64,000 nucleotides of DNA. Origin: Photobacterium galatheae. Lineage in GTDB: Bacteria > Pseudomonadota > Gammaproteobacteria > Enterobacterales > Vibrionaceae. Positions 29,210-39,133 of this stretch are shown here, piece by piece. How positions within the stretch are numbered: the first letter of the stretch is position 1; each line of letters starts with the position of its first letter. The position numbers and the translations under genes were made by a program. Location: the NCBI RefSeq assembly GCF_000695255.1, contig NZ_JMIB01000008.1:1-64000 (forward strand), written 5' to 3'. The notes beneath the pieces are model-generated. The model was given only the letters and a program-made list of their open reading frames with translations, did no database searches and was not told the DNA's origin.

Positions 29210-30478
29210 ATGGAAATCCTGGCTAATTATGGCACCGTGATTATCATGGTGGCGGCCCTTTTTGGCTTTCTTATGGCGATTGGTATTGGTGCCAATGACG
29301 TCGCAAACGCGATGGGAACCTCGGTTGGTTCCAAAGCGCTGACAGTCAAGCAGGCGATTATTATCGCGATGATCTTTGAGTTTGCCGGAGCCTATCTGGC
29401 TGGCGGCGAAGTGACAGACACCATCCGGAAAGGGGTCATTGAAACCTCTTACTATGCAGCTCAGCCTGAAATCCTGGTCTACGGGATGATGTCCGCGCTG
29501 CTGGCAGCCGGCTCCTGGCTGCTATTGGCATCCTATATGGGCTGGCCGGTCTCGACAACCCACTCTATCATCGGTGCCATCATCGGTTTTGCCTGCGTCT
29601 CTGTCGGCACTGAAGCCGTGGACTGGGGATCAGTTCAGGGGATCGTCGGCAGCTGGATCGTCACCCCACTGATCTCGGGTATTTTTGCATACGTGATTTT
29701 CATCAGTGCCCAGCGTCTGATCTTTGATACCGATAATCCGCTGATCAATGCCAAGCGTTTTGTGCCTGTCTATATGTTCATTACCGCGATGGTGATCGCG
29801 CTGGTGACCATCAAGAAAGGCCTGAAGCACGTGGGTCTGCACCTGAGCACCACAGAAGCCTGGCTGGCGTCTGTTGCTGTCTCTCTGATCGTGATGGCCT
29901 TTGGTTATCTGTACATCCGCAGTAACTATCAGGATGCAGAACAATCTTCCGGTTCAAACGGCTATGCGGGTGTTGAGCGCGTCTTCAGCCTGCTGATGGT
30001 CGTCACAGCCTGTGCCATGGCCTTTGCACACGGTTCAAACGACGTCGCAAACGCGATTGGTCCGCTGTCTGCTGTTGCTTCCACGGTTGAGCATATGGGC
30101 CAGTTGTCAGCAAAAAGTACCATCGCATGGTGGATTCTGCCGCTGGGTGGTTTTGGTATCGTTGTCGGTCTGGCAACCCTGGGTCACAAAGTCATGGCCA
30201 CCGTGGGAACCGGGATTACCGAACTGACGCCAAGCCGTGGTTTCGCAGCACAGCTGGCAACCGCTTCAACGGTTGTTCTGGCATCGGGCACCGGCCTGCC
30301 GATTTCAACCACCCAGACACTGGTTGGTGCGGTACTGGGTGTTGGCTTTGCCCGAGGTATTGCTGCGCTGAATCTGGGCGTGGTCCGAAACATCGTGGCC
30401 TCCTGGATCATCACCCTGCCTGCGGGTGCGCTGCTGTCAGTCATTTTCTTCTACGTCATGCAAGCAGCTTTTGGCTGA
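29210..30478 (+). CDS. pit: Inorganic phosphate transporter, PiT family
   Basis: Inner-membrane symporter for inorganic phosphate (as metal phosphate with H+ or Na+). The 422-residue polytopic protein has the two inverted PiT signatures: GIGANDVANAMGTSVGS near residue 25 and HGSNDVANAIGPLSAV near residue 275. Each is followed by a PxSTTxxxxGA motif (VSTTHSIIGA, ISTTQTLVGA). Ten to eleven membrane helices are expected. It is second in an operon with the DUF47 protein, followed by a strong terminator. Confidence 0.92.
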   Translation: MEILANYGTVIIMVAALFGFLMAIGIGANDVANAMGTSVGSKALTVKQAIIIAMIFEFAGAYLAGGEVTDTIRKGVIETSYYAAQPEILVYGMMSALLAAGSWLLLASYMGWPVSTTHSIIGAIIGFACVSVGTEAVDWGSVQGIVGSWIVTPLISGIFAYVIFISAQRLIFDTDNPLINAKRFVPVYMFITAMVIALVTIKKGLKHVGLHLSTTEAWLASVAVSLIVMAFGYLYIRSNYQDAEQSSGSNGYAGVERVFSLLMVVTACAMAFAHGSNDVANAIGPLSAVASTVEHMGQLSAKSTIAWWILPLGGFGIVVGLATLGHKVMATVGTGITELTPSRGFAAQLATASTVVLASGTGLPISTTQTLVGAVLGVGFARGIAALNLGVVRNIVASWIITLPAGALLSVIFFYVMQAAFG

Positions 30479-30526
30479 TTTTAGTCAACCTACGGTAAAA
30501 TTTGCCAAAAAGTAGCACAAGGTCAA

Positions 30527-30571
30527 AAGAGGGAGGCAATGCCTCCCTCTTCGCTTGCGCCATTGGCGCAA
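30527..30571 (+). terminator. pit terminator (two hairpins)
   Basis: AAGAGGGAGGC-AAT-GCCTCCCTCTT (30527-30551) is a perfect 11-bp stem; immediately after it TTGCGCC-ATT-GGCGCAA (about 30555-30571) forms a second stem. The first has only a short T tract, so the pair together may end transcription. Confidence 0.7.
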
Positions 30572-30625
30572 AATTCTTAGTATCTGTGCTCCATCGATTA
30601 ACCAAGCTCCTTCAAGGATCTCAGT

Positions 30626-31246
30626 GTGAAGCAACTTATCCGCTTAGTTTTTGCCGCTGTCGCCGTGCTGATGACAGCTCAGGTACACGCTCAGCAGGTG
30701 CGTTATATCTCCGATGACTTGTTTACTTACATGCATCGCGGACCCAGTACGCAATACAAAATTTTAGGCAGCGTGAACTCCGGTACAAAAGTGACTGTGC
30801 TGGAAACAAACCGGGAAACTGGGTTTGTCAAAGTGACCGATGACCGTGGCCGTACCGGCTGGGTCAACAGTGATTACATTTCCAATCAGGTTGGTTTGAA
30901 AGAGCGCTTGCCGAAGCTCGAAAAAGAGCTGAGTGAAGTGAAAAAAGCGCTGGCGAACGCCAGAAAATCCAGCGATGAACGCAATGCGACCCTTCAGTCA
31001 TCTCTGGAAAGCCGCAATACGCAAATCTCTGAGCTGGAAGAACGCAATACCAGCCTCAATAAACAACTGTCTACCTCTCAGGCAGAAATCCGCGAACTGC
31101 GCGCCAAGCTGGATACTCAGGCAGATGACCTGCTGATGAAGTGGTTTACCTACGGCGGCATGGTTGCCGGGGGGGGTCTGCTGTTCGGTCTGATCCTGCC
31201 GCACCTGATCCCACGTCGTAAAAAGCGGAACAACGGCTGGGCATAA
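30626..31246 (+). CDS. ygiM: YgiM family SH3-domain membrane protein
   Basis: A 206-residue protein of the TIGR04211/YgiM family. It has a signal peptide (about 1-22, VHA-QQ), a bacterial SH3 domain (about 23-88, MHRGPSTQYKILG and GRTGWV), a coiled coil (about 95-170) and a C-terminal membrane helix (about 173-190) with a basic RRKKR end. Bacterial SH3 domains often bind peptidoglycan, so a cell-envelope role is likely; the exact function is not known. It uses a GTG start at 30626 with AAGGA upstream. It lies next to cca, as in E. coli. Confidence 0.88.
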   Translation: MKQLIRLVFAAVAVLMTAQVHAQQVRYISDDLFTYMHRGPSTQYKILGSVNSGTKVTVLETNRETGFVKVTDDRGRTGWVNSDYISNQVGLKERLPKLEKELSEVKKALANARKSSDERNATLQSSLESRNTQISELEERNTSLNKQLSTSQAEIRELRAKLDTQADDLLMKWFTYGGMVAGGGLLFGLILPHLIPRRKKRNNGWA

Positions 31247-31269
31247 TCTCCCAACCGTTTCTCTGATGC

Positions 31270-31295
31270 AAAATGGCAGCCTTGGCTGCCATTTT
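31270..31295. terminator. Bidirectional terminator ygiM / exeA-gspB
   Basis: AAAATGGCAGCC and GGCTGCCATTTT form a 12-bp inverted repeat separated by TT, between convergent genes. Confidence 0.9.
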
Positions 31296-31333
31296 TCTGT
31301 CTGCTGTCTGTCTGCGACAAATCGCTGACTGTT

Positions 31334-33586
31334 TTAGCCCGCAGGCCACTGTGACAGTGCCGCCATCTCAAACCGGGTGTTCTCAAAGTTCAGCACCACT
31401 TTCCGCGACTCAATCCGCTCCAGCGTTACCCCGGGGGCAATTTCATCCCCTTCATAAGCCTCGTGGCCATTCACTTTAATCCAGCGGCTATTTGCACTCG
31501 AAGAGTAGATATGGGTTTGCAGATCAATCACTGGCAGGCGTTTCTGCACTTGTCGTGGCAGGTCTGCGACCGTCAACATGTCTTCATCACTCACGGAAGC
31601 CAGCTGAGCAGCCCTGTCGGCGACCGCCTGTGCATCAATCAGGGAAGGTGTCTGCGAAGACGGCCTGTCTTCCTGATCTGTCGCTTCGATGGCCTGATGC
31701 AGACGGCTGGCCAGCTCCGGAGACAGGCCGGAGAGATCCAGCTTATCCAGATCCCAGCTATCCGGTTGCCGGCCCACAATATCGCCAGCCGGAGAAACTT
31801 CGTGAACGACCGACTCCGGCGACATTGGTTCCGTGACCGTCGCGGCGACATATCCGGCAGGAGTCAAATCAGGCAAGGCTTCCGTTGCCAGTCTGGGCAT
31901 CGGCAAAAACGTCACCGGATACGGACTGTCCTCCGATCCTGCATCGGTCCGGTATTGCTGATATAGCGTTGGGCCAGGCAGCGCCAGCGCGGTATCCAGC
32001 ACCATCAGGGTCATCGGCCCGGCAATCCCATCCGGATACAGCCCCTGGGCACGCTGAAAGCGACGAAGCTTATCCAGCACATGTTGATCAAACTGACGAC
32101 TGGCCGCTCCCGGCTCGCCCAGCAGGCGATTGAGCTGCTGATCCAGCCAGGCAACCCGTGTGCCCTGCTGCCCGTAGCGAATACTGCTGCTTTCCCCCAT
32201 GGGCGGCCGCCACATCAGGGTGTAGTCCTGCTGCCAATGAGTCTGTAACCATTCCCGGCTGACCCGAATCCGCTCGCCGCCCAGCATCAGCTCGGCTTCC
32301 CCCGGCCACAGCGCATAAAGCACGGCATAAAAGGTCTCGCCGCTCTCAACAGTCAAAGGAAGAACAGCGGGTCGGTTAATCAGGCTCAGTTGCGCCAGAT
32401 CGCCCTTATTTTGCTGACAGGTCAGGCCGATTCGCTGGCTGCTGAGGCAGTTGGCCTGATTCGGAACCACGTCATAGCCCCAGAGCTGATACAGCGTCTG
32501 CATCGCCTCTCTTTCATCCGGCTGAAGCGCCAGTAACTGCTGCCAGCGCTGTGCCAACTCCGACTGTGCATCAGCCGCCTGCATTTCAGCAGACACGGGC
32601 GCAGATGACGGTTTCACGGCGACCACTGCCGGATCCTGAGGCGCAATCCCCAATTGCTCCCGGGCCAGCCAGCCGCCGCCGAAATAACCCGCCGCCACCA
32701 GCGACGGTGCGAGGATCCCGGCAATGACCCAGCCCAGTTTCATCTTGCCTGTTCTGCTGCTGGTCACAGGCTGAGGAACTGCCCAGCCCAGTGCCAGTTC
32801 ACTGGCCTGTCTGATCTGTTCCGGCGTAATCTGATACCGGCTGTCCCGGCAAGCCATCTGCATCGCCTTATCACACACCAGATTGATTTGGCGGGGGATC
32901 CCGTGACAAGCCTTCGCAACGGCTTTCAGCGCTTGAGGCGTAAACACCGGATGAGCACAGCCGACTTGATCCAGCCGGAACCGGACATATGCTGCGACCT
33001 CGGCTTCGGTAAGCGGCAGCAGGTGATACCGGGAAGTAATCCGCTGGGCAAGCTGCCGTAGCCCCGGCTGTTGCAGCAGTTGTTGCAGTTCAGGCTGCCC
33101 CACCAGCACAACCTTCAGCAACTTTCGCTGATCCGTTTCCAGATTGGTCAGCAGCCGCAACTGCTCCAGCACATCCGGCAACAAATGCTGTGCTTCATCT
33201 ACCAGCAGCAAAGTCTGCTTTCCGGCCAAATCGTTGGATTTCAGATGATCATAAAGCCGGTCGGTTAATCTCTTATAGCTGTCTTCCGGTGATGCCGGCA
33301 GCCCCAGCTCATCACAGATGCTTTCGAGCAGTTCATGGGCCGACAAAGCCGGGTTGAGCACCACTGCAACCTGGGTGTCATCACCCAGCTTTGAGAGCAG
33401 AGCACGCAGAACCGTGGTTTTGCCGGTGCCGACTTCACCGGTCAGCAGGCCAAACCCACCGCCGTCGGCCAGTCCGGCCAGCAAATGGTTGAGCGCTTCA
33501 CGATGGCGATCACTGAGATAGAGAAACCGCGCACTGGGTACGATAGAAAACGGGGCTTCTGTCAGGCCAAAAAATGCCGTGTACAT
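31334..33586 (-). CDS. ExeA-type ATPase fused to GspB-type secretion assembly protein
   Basis: A 750-residue protein. Residues about 1-270 form an ExeA/GspA AAA ATPase: Walker A GEVGTGKTT at 50-58, Walker B region with DEAQH at 130-134, and LVGQPELQQLL. One membrane helix is at about 285-305. A peptidoglycan-binding domain (about 480-530; LRRFQRAQGLYPDGIAGPMT) follows. After a Pro/Ser-rich linker, about 685-750 match the GspB periplasmic domain (LPVIDLQTHIYSS, WIKVNGHEAYEGD). In Aeromonas, ExeA and ExeB are separate partners that place the type II secretin through the peptidoglycan. Here one frame encodes both. The start is ATG 33586; divergent from cca. Confidence 0.86.
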   Translation of the reverse strand: MYTAFFGLTEAPFSIVPSARFLYLSDRHREALNHLLAGLADGGGFGLLTGEVGTGKTTVLRALLSKLGDDTQVAVVLNPALSAHELLESICDELGLPASPEDSYKRLTDRLYDHLKSNDLAGKQTLLLVDEAQHLLPDVLEQLRLLTNLETDQRKLLKVVLVGQPELQQLLQQPGLRQLAQRITSRYHLLPLTEAEVAAYVRFRLDQVGCAHPVFTPQALKAVAKACHGIPRQINLVCDKAMQMACRDSRYQITPEQIRQASELALGWAVPQPVTSSRTGKMKLGWVIAGILAPSLVAAGYFGGGWLAREQLGIAPQDPAVVAVKPSSAPVSAEMQAADAQSELAQRWQQLLALQPDEREAMQTLYQLWGYDVVPNQANCLSSQRIGLTCQQNKGDLAQLSLINRPAVLPLTVESGETFYAVLYALWPGEAELMLGGERIRVSREWLQTHWQQDYTLMWRPPMGESSSIRYGQQGTRVAWLDQQLNRLLGEPGAASRQFDQHVLDKLRRFQRAQGLYPDGIAGPMTLMVLDTALALPGPTLYQQYRTDAGSEDSPYPVTFLPMPRLATEALPDLTPAGYVAATVTEPMSPESVVHEVSPAGDIVGRQPDSWDLDKLDLSGLSPELASRLHQAIEATDQEDRPSSQTPSLIDAQAVADRAAQLASVSDEDMLTVADLPRQVQKRLPVIDLQTHIYSSSANSRWIKVNGHEAYEGDEIAPGVTLERIESRKVVLNFENTRFEMAALSQWPAG

Positions 33587-33689
33587 GTCTTCGTCCGGGA
33601 TGAAGTAAAATAACTGAGATACATTAGCGTTCGTGACATCGATTGTATACCCTTCGGGGGCAAGACTGACAAAAGACAAGGAGACAAAC

Positions 33690-34910
33690 GTGGAGATTTA
33701 TCTGGTTGGTGGCGCTGTACGGGACAGGCTGTTAGGGCTCCCCGTGAAAGACAAAGACTGGGTTGTTGTCGGCACCACCCCACAGCAAATGCTGGATCAG
33801 GGTTTCAGCCAGGTAGGTAGTGATTTTCCCGTCTTTCTGCACCCGAAGACCAAAGAAGAATATGCACTGGCCCGGACTGAGCGAAAAGCGGGCAGAGGCT
33901 ATACCGGTTTTACATGCTATGCCGCGCCGGATGTCACGCTGGAGCAGGATCTGATGCGCCGGGATCTGACCATCAACGCCATCGCCGAAGCAGAAGACGG
34001 TACGCTGATCGATCCCTACAACGGTCAGCATGATCTGGAAAAACGCCAGCTCCGCCACGTTTCTCCCGCCTTTGTGGAAGATCCGTTGCGAGTCCTGCGG
34101 GTCGCCCGCTTTGCTGCCCGGTTTGCCCCGCAAGGCTTTACCGTTGCACCGGAAACTCTGGCACTGATGCAGGAAATGGTTGCAGAAGGCGAACTCGAAG
34201 CCCTGACCCCGGAGCGGGTCTGGCAGGAATGGGAACGTGCGCTATCGACGGAGCGTCCGGATATCTTCCTGACCGTCCTTCGCCAGTGCGGTGCACTCGG
34301 TGTGGTGATGCCAGAAATTGATGCCCTGTTCGGCGTGCCACAGCCGGCCAAATGGCATCCGGAGATTGATACCGGGATTCATACCCTGATGGTGTCCTAT
34401 CAGGCGGCTCTGCTGAGCAACGATCCGGTGATCCGCTTCTGTGCTCAGGTCCATGATCTCGGCAAAGCCCTGTCACCTGCGGCAGAACTGCCCAGCCATA
34501 AGCTGCACTGCCAGCTCGGACTGGATGTGATCCGCAACCTGTGCCAGCGGCTGAGAATTCCGAATCATTATCGTGATGCCGCATTGATGGTCTGTGCCCA
34601 GCACACCAAAGTGCACAAGGCGAATGAACTGCGGCCAGCCACCTTCATCAAGATATTTGACCAAATCGATGCCTGGCGGAAACCAGAGCGGGTGGCACAG
34701 CTGGCACTGTGCTGTCGGGCGGATGTTCGTGGCCGAACAGGTTTTGAGGACGATCCTTATCCGCAGGCGGACATACTACTGAACGTCTTTGCCGCCGCAC
34801 AGGCGGTCGAAGTCAAGCCGATTGTTGACGCAGGCTACAAAGGGGCTGCCATCAAGGAACAACTGGCGAAGCGCCGCGCTGAAGCCGCAGCTCAGGTACT
34901 GGAACGATAA
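33690..34910 (+). CDS. cca: CCA-adding tRNA nucleotidyltransferase
   Basis: Adds or repairs the 3' CCA end of tRNAs. The product (406 aa) begins with GTG at 33690 behind AAGGAGA and opens as [28 protein letters not shown]. The nucleotidyltransferase fold has GGAVRD and RRDLTINA; a C-terminal HD domain shows [10 protein letters not shown] and CAQVHDLGK, typical of the gammaproteobacterial enzyme with phosphohydrolase activity. An upstream in-frame ATG (33633) lies in the promoter region and is rejected. Note the first 28 residues are cited here only to fix the start: key motif GGAVRD. Confidence 0.95.
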   Translation: MEIYLVGGAVRDRLLGLPVKDKDWVVVGTTPQQMLDQGFSQVGSDFPVFLHPKTKEEYALARTERKAGRGYTGFTCYAAPDVTLEQDLMRRDLTINAIAEAEDGTLIDPYNGQHDLEKRQLRHVSPAFVEDPLRVLRVARFAARFAPQGFTVAPETLALMQEMVAEGELEALTPERVWQEWERALSTERPDIFLTVLRQCGALGVVMPEIDALFGVPQPAKWHPEIDTGIHTLMVSYQAALLSNDPVIRFCAQVHDLGKALSPAAELPSHKLHCQLGLDVIRNLCQRLRIPNHYRDAALMVCAQHTKVHKANELRPATFIKIFDQIDAWRKPERVAQLALCCRADVRGRTGFEDDPYPQADILLNVFAAAQAVEVKPIVDAGYKGAAIKEQLAKRRAEAAAQVLER

Positions 34911-34952
34911 CCCCGCTGTCTATCGCTATGCTCTATCTGACAACGGACAAAA

Positions 34953-34975
34953 AAGCCGGACCTAAGGCCCGGCTT
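34953..34975. terminator. Bidirectional terminator cca / uppP
   Basis: AAGCCGG-A-CC and GG-C-CCGGCTT make a stem with one A-C mismatch between the convergent genes cca and uppP; an A tract precedes and TCGTTTCATT follows. Confidence 0.75.
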
Positions 34976-34996
34976 CGTTTCATTCTGAACGACTGA

Positions 34997-35803
34997 CTAC
35001 TGCTGACTCATCAGGAAAGCAATCAAACCCGCGCCCAGCAGCAGACGATAAATCACAAATGGGAACATCCCCAATCGCGTCACCAGCTTCAGGAAAACGT
35101 GGATACAGGCATAGGCGCTGATAAACGAGACCGCCAGACCAATCCCCAGCCCGCCGAAATCGACCGGCGCTGTACTATCTGCCAGTTTCGTGCCCAGATA
35201 AGTGCCCGCGAGCACAATAATCGGAATCGACATTAAAAATGAAAACCGCGCCGCCGCTTCACGGGTAAAGCCCAGATACAATGCAGCGGTCATGGTGGCA
35301 CCAGAGCGGGATGTCCCCGGGATCATCGCGGCAGCCTGCGCCAGACCAATATAGAGCGAGCGCTTCGGATCAGCCGCATATTCATCGATATTCTGTGGTG
35401 CCCGGCGATCCACCCACCAAAGCAACAAACCAAATACGATGGTCGTCACAGCAATCACCCAGGCAGAGCGCAGATAGTGCGCAATGATATCTGCCATAAA
35501 GAAACCAAAAACACAGGCAGGAATCGTCGCCAGCACAATCATCCAGGCGAGCGTGGCTTCCCGGCAACATTTGCCCGTGATGATTGAGTTCACCCAGGCG
35601 GACAATAATGAAACCACTTCTTTCCGGAAATAAAGCACGACGGCAGCCAGTGTGCCCACATGCACTGCGACATCAAATGCCAGTCCCTGATCGGCCCAGC
35701 CAAAGACCTGAGATGGCAAAATCAAGTGGGCTGAACTGGAGATCGGTAAAAACTCCGTCAGCCCCTGAATCAATGCCAACATGAATGCTTCAAAATGACT
35801 CAT
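34997..35803 (-). CDS. uppP: Undecaprenyl-diphosphatase
   Basis: Inner-membrane phosphatase (UppP/BacA) that recycles the undecaprenyl-P carrier for peptidoglycan and O-antigen synthesis; overexpression gives bacitracin resistance in E. coli. The 268-residue polytopic protein has the two active-site segments [13 protein letters not shown] (about 15-27) and [10 protein letters not shown] (about 160-170). Length and eight hydrophobic segments match the family. It converges with cca, the conserved neighbour. Confidence 0.95.
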   Translation of the reverse strand: MSHFEAFMLALIQGLTEFLPISSSAHLILPSQVFGWADQGLAFDVAVHVGTLAAVVLYFRKEVVSLLSAWVNSIITGKCCREATLAWMIVLATIPACVFGFFMADIIAHYLRSAWVIAVTTIVFGLLLWWVDRRAPQNIDEYAADPKRSLYIGLAQAAAMIPGTSRSGATMTAALYLGFTREAAARFSFLMSIPIIVLAGTYLGTKLADSTAPVDFGGLGIGLAVSFISAYACIHVFLKLVTRLGMFPFVIYRLLLGAGLIAFLMSQQ

Positions 35804-35908
35804 TGTTTTCCTTTACTCTTTGCGGTCTGCCGACCTTGTTACTTGAATTCGCCAACAAGTTGACCGCAGGATTCAGCGTCAGTTCCTGCGTGTGCGGCAA
35901 AATCGGGG

Positions 35909-36391
35909 TCAAATATCCATGATGACCGGCCTGAGCACCTGTGGCTGATCAAACGCCTGCCACAACTCTGCGACGGTTCTGCCATCACCCGGTACAACCC
36001 GCTGTGGGCAAAGCTCCATTAACGGCTGTAACACGAAAGCAAACTTATAAATATCATCACGAGGAACCACAGGCGACTGTGCGCGGATCAAATCCCCAAA
36101 GAGCAGCAGATCCAAATCCAGCGTCCGGCTCTGGTTCTTCTGCGCATTCGGCGAACGACCATATTGCAGTTCCAGTGTTTTCAACTGGGTTTGCAAGGCA
36201 GACGGCGACAAGTCCGTTTCGAATGCCACCACACAGTTGAAAAAATTCGGCCCTTCAAAACCAACCGGCTCGGCTTCATAAATGCGCGACACACGAAAAC
36301 CGGTTCCCAGTTGTCTGAGTTCAGACACCGCTGCACGCACAGAGCGCTCCCGGTCGATATTGCTGCCGACACTGATGTAAACCTCAGTCAC
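35909..36391 (-). CDS. folK: 2-amino-4-hydroxy-6-hydroxymethyldihydropteridine pyrophosphokinase
   Basis: Transfers pyrophosphate from ATP to the pterin alcohol in folate synthesis. The 160-residue protein has VGSNIDRE near the start, FEGPNFFNCVV (about 44-54) and the signature SRTLDLDLLLFGD (about 89-101), then PRDDIYKFAFVL. It begins with GTG at 36391, and overlaps the end of folB by 8 bp, with GGGGA inside folB; translation is probably coupled. Pairing folB with folK makes a small folate operon. Confidence 0.93.
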   Translation of the reverse strand: MTEVYISVGSNIDRERSVRAAVSELRQLGTGFRVSRIYEAEPVGFEGPNFFNCVVAFETDLSPSALQTQLKTLELQYGRSPNAQKNQSRTLDLDLLLFGDLIRAQSPVVPRDDIYKFAFVLQPLMELCPQRVVPGDGRTVAELWQAFDQPQVLRPVIMDI

Positions 36392-36740
36392 GGCATCCCC
36401 GTTGAATCACCACACCCACACCATGCGCATTCGGAACAGCACCCGGCTTGGTCACTTTGACCCGAATCCAGGGCACGTGAAATCGCGTCATGATCAGGCT
36501 GGCGACTTCTTCTGCGACGCGCTCGACCAGCAGAAAACGTCCCTGCTCCACAAACTCGGTGACCGCCTGACTGACTGCGGCATAATCCAGTGCCAGGGAA
36601 ACATCGTCAGCTTTGGCCGCAGGCTGGTTGTCATGGGCCATTTCCAGATCCAACACCAGCTTTTGCTTAATTTCCTGTTCCCAATCGTACACGCCAATGG
36701 AGGCGATTACGTCAAGATGTTCGATAAATACTGAATCCAT
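36384..36740 (-). CDS. folB: Dihydroneopterin aldolase
   Basis: Converts 7,8-dihydroneopterin to 6-hydroxymethyl-dihydropterin plus glycolaldehyde in folate synthesis. The 118-residue protein shows IGVYDWEQEIKQKLVLDLEM near the N-terminus, the LDYAAVSQAVTEFVE segment, the catalytic Glu region LVERVAEEVA, and KVTKPGAVPNAHGVGV at the C-terminal end. Length is standard. Divergent from plsY, the arrangement found in E. coli (ygiG/ygiH). It is followed by folK with an 8-bp overlap. Confidence 0.94.
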   Translation of the reverse strand: MDSVFIEHLDVIASIGVYDWEQEIKQKLVLDLEMAHDNQPAAKADDVSLALDYAAVSQAVTEFVEQGRFLLVERVAEEVASLIMTRFHVPWIRVKVTKPGAVPNAHGVGVVIQRGCRD

Positions 36741-36995
36741 GTTCCATCGCTACTTTGTTGAGAGATAATTTACCTTAGAGGTCGGATACCCAATGTGAGC
36801 AAAAGTGCGTATTATCGGGACTGAAATGTCACTTTTGATGACTGAACGCGGGTTTCCCGTCGCAATCATACAGCGGGACCTCGCAAGTGGGGGCACTATA
36901 CCACAGCTATCAGGAAGAATGTCATCAGAGGTGGTACGAGGTAATCACCCAATTTATCCGAACGACGATGCCGTCACGAATCAACAGGAGTCGCT

Positions 36996-37604
36996 ATGAC
37001 GCCACTGGTGTTGCTGATCATCATTGCCGCTTATTTACTGGGCTCGATCTCCAGTGCGGTGCTGATCTGCCGCCTGTTTCGCCTGCCGGATCCGCGTGAC
37101 AGCGGTTCAGGCAACCCGGGGGCGACGAACGTGCTTCGACTCGGCGGCCGAGGCGCCGCTGCACTGGTGTTGGTGTGCGATATCCTCAAAGGGATGCTCC
37201 CGGTTTGGCTCAGCTATTTTTTAGGGATCAACCCGTTTTTACTGGGGATCATCGGTATCGCCGCCTGTCTGGGGCATATCTACCCAATCTTCTTTCATTT
37301 TCGGGGGGGAAAAGGTGTTGCCACTGCGCTGGGTGCGCTGGCTCCGATTGGCTGGGATCTCAGCGGCATGCTGATTATCACTTGGGTGATCGTGGCTGTG
37401 GTCGGTGGCTATTCCTCTCTGGCATCCATGATCACAGCACTCCTGGCTCCCATGTTTACCTGGTGGGTCAAGCCCCAATACACCATGCCGGTCGCCATGT
37501 TGTCCTGCCTGATTATTCTGCGTCATCACGAGAATATCCGCCGCTTACTCGATGGCAAGGAATATAAAATCTGGCATAAATTTAACCGCCAGTCGAAATC
37601 CTGA
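36996..37604 (+). CDS. plsY: Glycerol-3-phosphate acyltransferase PlsY
   Basis: Inner-membrane enzyme that transfers acyl groups from acyl-phosphate to glycerol 3-phosphate, the first step of phospholipid synthesis. The 202-residue polytopic protein carries the three conserved loops: [11 protein letters not shown] (about 37-47), [18 protein letters not shown] (about 92-109) and the [13 protein letters not shown] ending. CAGGAG lies 5 nt before the ATG. Divergent from folB and convergent with tsaD. AACCGCCAG/CTGGCGGTT around the stop (37584-37619) could be a weak terminator. Confidence 0.95.
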   Translation: MTPLVLLIIIAAYLLGSISSAVLICRLFRLPDPRDSGSGNPGATNVLRLGGRGAAALVLVCDILKGMLPVWLSYFLGINPFLLGIIGIAACLGHIYPIFFHFRGGKGVATALGALAPIGWDLSGMLIITWVIVAVVGGYSSLASMITALLAPMFTWWVKPQYTMPVAMLSCLIILRHHENIRRLLDGKEYKIWHKFNRQSKS

Positions 37605-37659
37605 GTTCTCCTGGCGGTTCATGGGGTGTTCACGGCTCCGGGTGGTGCCGGTCACGGGT

Positions 37660-38676
37660 TCAGCGCAATGGCTTGAGGGTATCAATCGGCCAGCGTGGAT
37701 GGGCTTTCACACCGAGATCCATGATTTCCTGATTTTTCAGACGCTGCATCCCCGCATACGCAATCATGGCACCGTTATCCGTACAGAACTCCGTCCGTGG
37801 ATAGAACACTTCCCCGCCCAGACTTTCCATCAGTTTCGCCAGTTCAGCACGTAGGTGTTTGTTGGCACTAACCCCCCCTGCAATCACCAGACGCTTAAAG
37901 CCGGTTTCTTTGAGGGCACGCTTACATTTAATCGCCAGCGTATCGACCACAGCTTCCTGGAAAGCACAGGCAATATCCGCACGGGTCTGATCATCATCGT
38001 CATTGGCGCGAATCGTGTTCGCCGCAAAGGTCTTCAGACCGGAAAAGCTGAAATCCATCCCCGGACGATCTGTCATCGGACGCGGAAACGTAAAGCGACC
38101 CGGCGTGCCCTGATCAGCCAGTCTCGACAGCAGCGGACCGCCCGGATAATCCAGCCCCATCAGTTTCGCCGTTTTATCAAACGCTTCACCGGCAGCATCA
38201 TCAATCGATTCACCCAGAATACGATATTCACCGATGCCCTTCACTTCCACCATCATGGTGTGGCCGCCAGACACCAGTAGTGCCACAAACGGAAATTCAG
38301 GCGGGTTCTCTTCCAGCATCGGTGCCAGCAGGTGGCCTTCCATATGATGAACCGCAACGGCAGGCAAATTCCAGGCATAGGCCAGGCTGCGGCCAATGGT
38401 CGCACCAACCAACAGCGCGCCCACCAGACCCGGGCCGGCAGTATAAGCCACACCATCAAGATCAGACGGTGTCAGACCGGCATCCGCCAGCGCCTGTTTC
38501 ACCAGCGGAATCGTCTTTTTGACATGGTCCCTTGAGGCCAGCTCAGGCACAACACCGCCATAATCGGCGTGCAGCTTGACTTGGCTGTACAACTCATGAG
38601 CCAGCAGGCCTTTCTCATCATCGTAAATCGCCACGCCTGTCTCATCACAGGACGTTTCGATGCCCAGGATACGCAT
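37660..38676 (-). CDS. tsaD: tRNA threonylcarbamoyladenosine transferase TsaD
   Basis: Catalytic subunit for t6A37 formation on ANN-decoding tRNAs, working with TsaB, TsaC and TsaE. The 338-residue ASKHA-fold protein opens [15 protein letters not shown], has [11 protein letters not shown] with the metal-binding histidines (about 110), LVSGGHTM, and the C-terminal [18 protein letters not shown] lies 5 nt before the ATG. It is divergent from rpsU, the same layout as E. coli. Confidence 0.97.
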   Translation of the reverse strand: MRILGIETSCDETGVAIYDDEKGLLAHELYSQVKLHADYGGVVPELASRDHVKKTIPLVKQALADAGLTPSDLDGVAYTAGPGLVGALLVGATIGRSLAYAWNLPAVAVHHMEGHLLAPMLEENPPEFPFVALLVSGGHTMMVEVKGIGEYRILGESIDDAAGEAFDKTAKLMGLDYPGGPLLSRLADQGTPGRFTFPRPMTDRPGMDFSFSGLKTFAANTIRANDDDDQTRADIACAFQEAVVDTLAIKCKRALKETGFKRLVIAGGVSANKHLRAELAKLMESLGGEVFYPRTEFCTDNGAMIAYAGMQRLKNQEIMDLGVKAHPRWPIDTLKPLR

Positions 38677-38893
38677 ATCAACCTCTATACTTATATATAC
38701 TTACTAACGAAAGCCGTTAGCCGGTGCGGAACGTCGGAGGGGCATGTTACCGCTGTTGACAGAATTTCACCAGTTCTGACTCGCAGAATACTTTACAAAT
38801 GGCCCCGGATCAGATTAGAATTTCGCACCATTTTTAATCAGCTGATAATTTAGATCATCAGCGTTAACCGAATCACTCTGAGGTGAGTATTAC

Positions 38894-39109
38894 ATGCCAG
38901 TAGTCAAAGTACGTGAAAACGAACCGTTCGACGTCGCTCTGCGTCGTTTCAAGCGCTCTTGCGAAAAAGCAGGTATCCTTTCTGAAGTTCGTCGTCGTGA
39001 GCACTTCGAAAAGCCAACAACTGTACGTAAGCGCGCGAAAGCAGCGGCAGTTAAGCGTCACCTGAAAAAATTGGCTCGCGAAAACGCACGTCGCGTTCGT
39101 CTGTACTAA
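38894..39109 (+). CDS. rpsU: 30S ribosomal protein S21
   Basis: Small basic ribosomal protein of 71 aa required for translation initiation on natural mRNAs. [20 protein letters not shown] opens it and the C-terminus is Arg/Lys-rich ([10 protein letters not shown]). GAGGTGAG is placed about 7 nt before the ATG. First gene of the macromolecular synthesis operon rpsU-yqeY-dnaG-rpoD, joining translation, replication and transcription genes. The promoter must be in 38677-38893. Confidence 0.98.
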   Translation: MPVVKVRENEPFDVALRRFKRSCEKAGILSEVRRREHFEKPTTVRKRAKAAAVKRHLKKLARENARRVRLY

Positions 39110-39133
39110 TTTACAGAGAACAAGGACAGCGTA

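Noticed and set aside
37584..37619. Strong plsY terminator
   Set aside because: AACCGCCAG/CTGGCGGTT can pair, but the loop is 18 nt and there is no T tract; noted only as weak.
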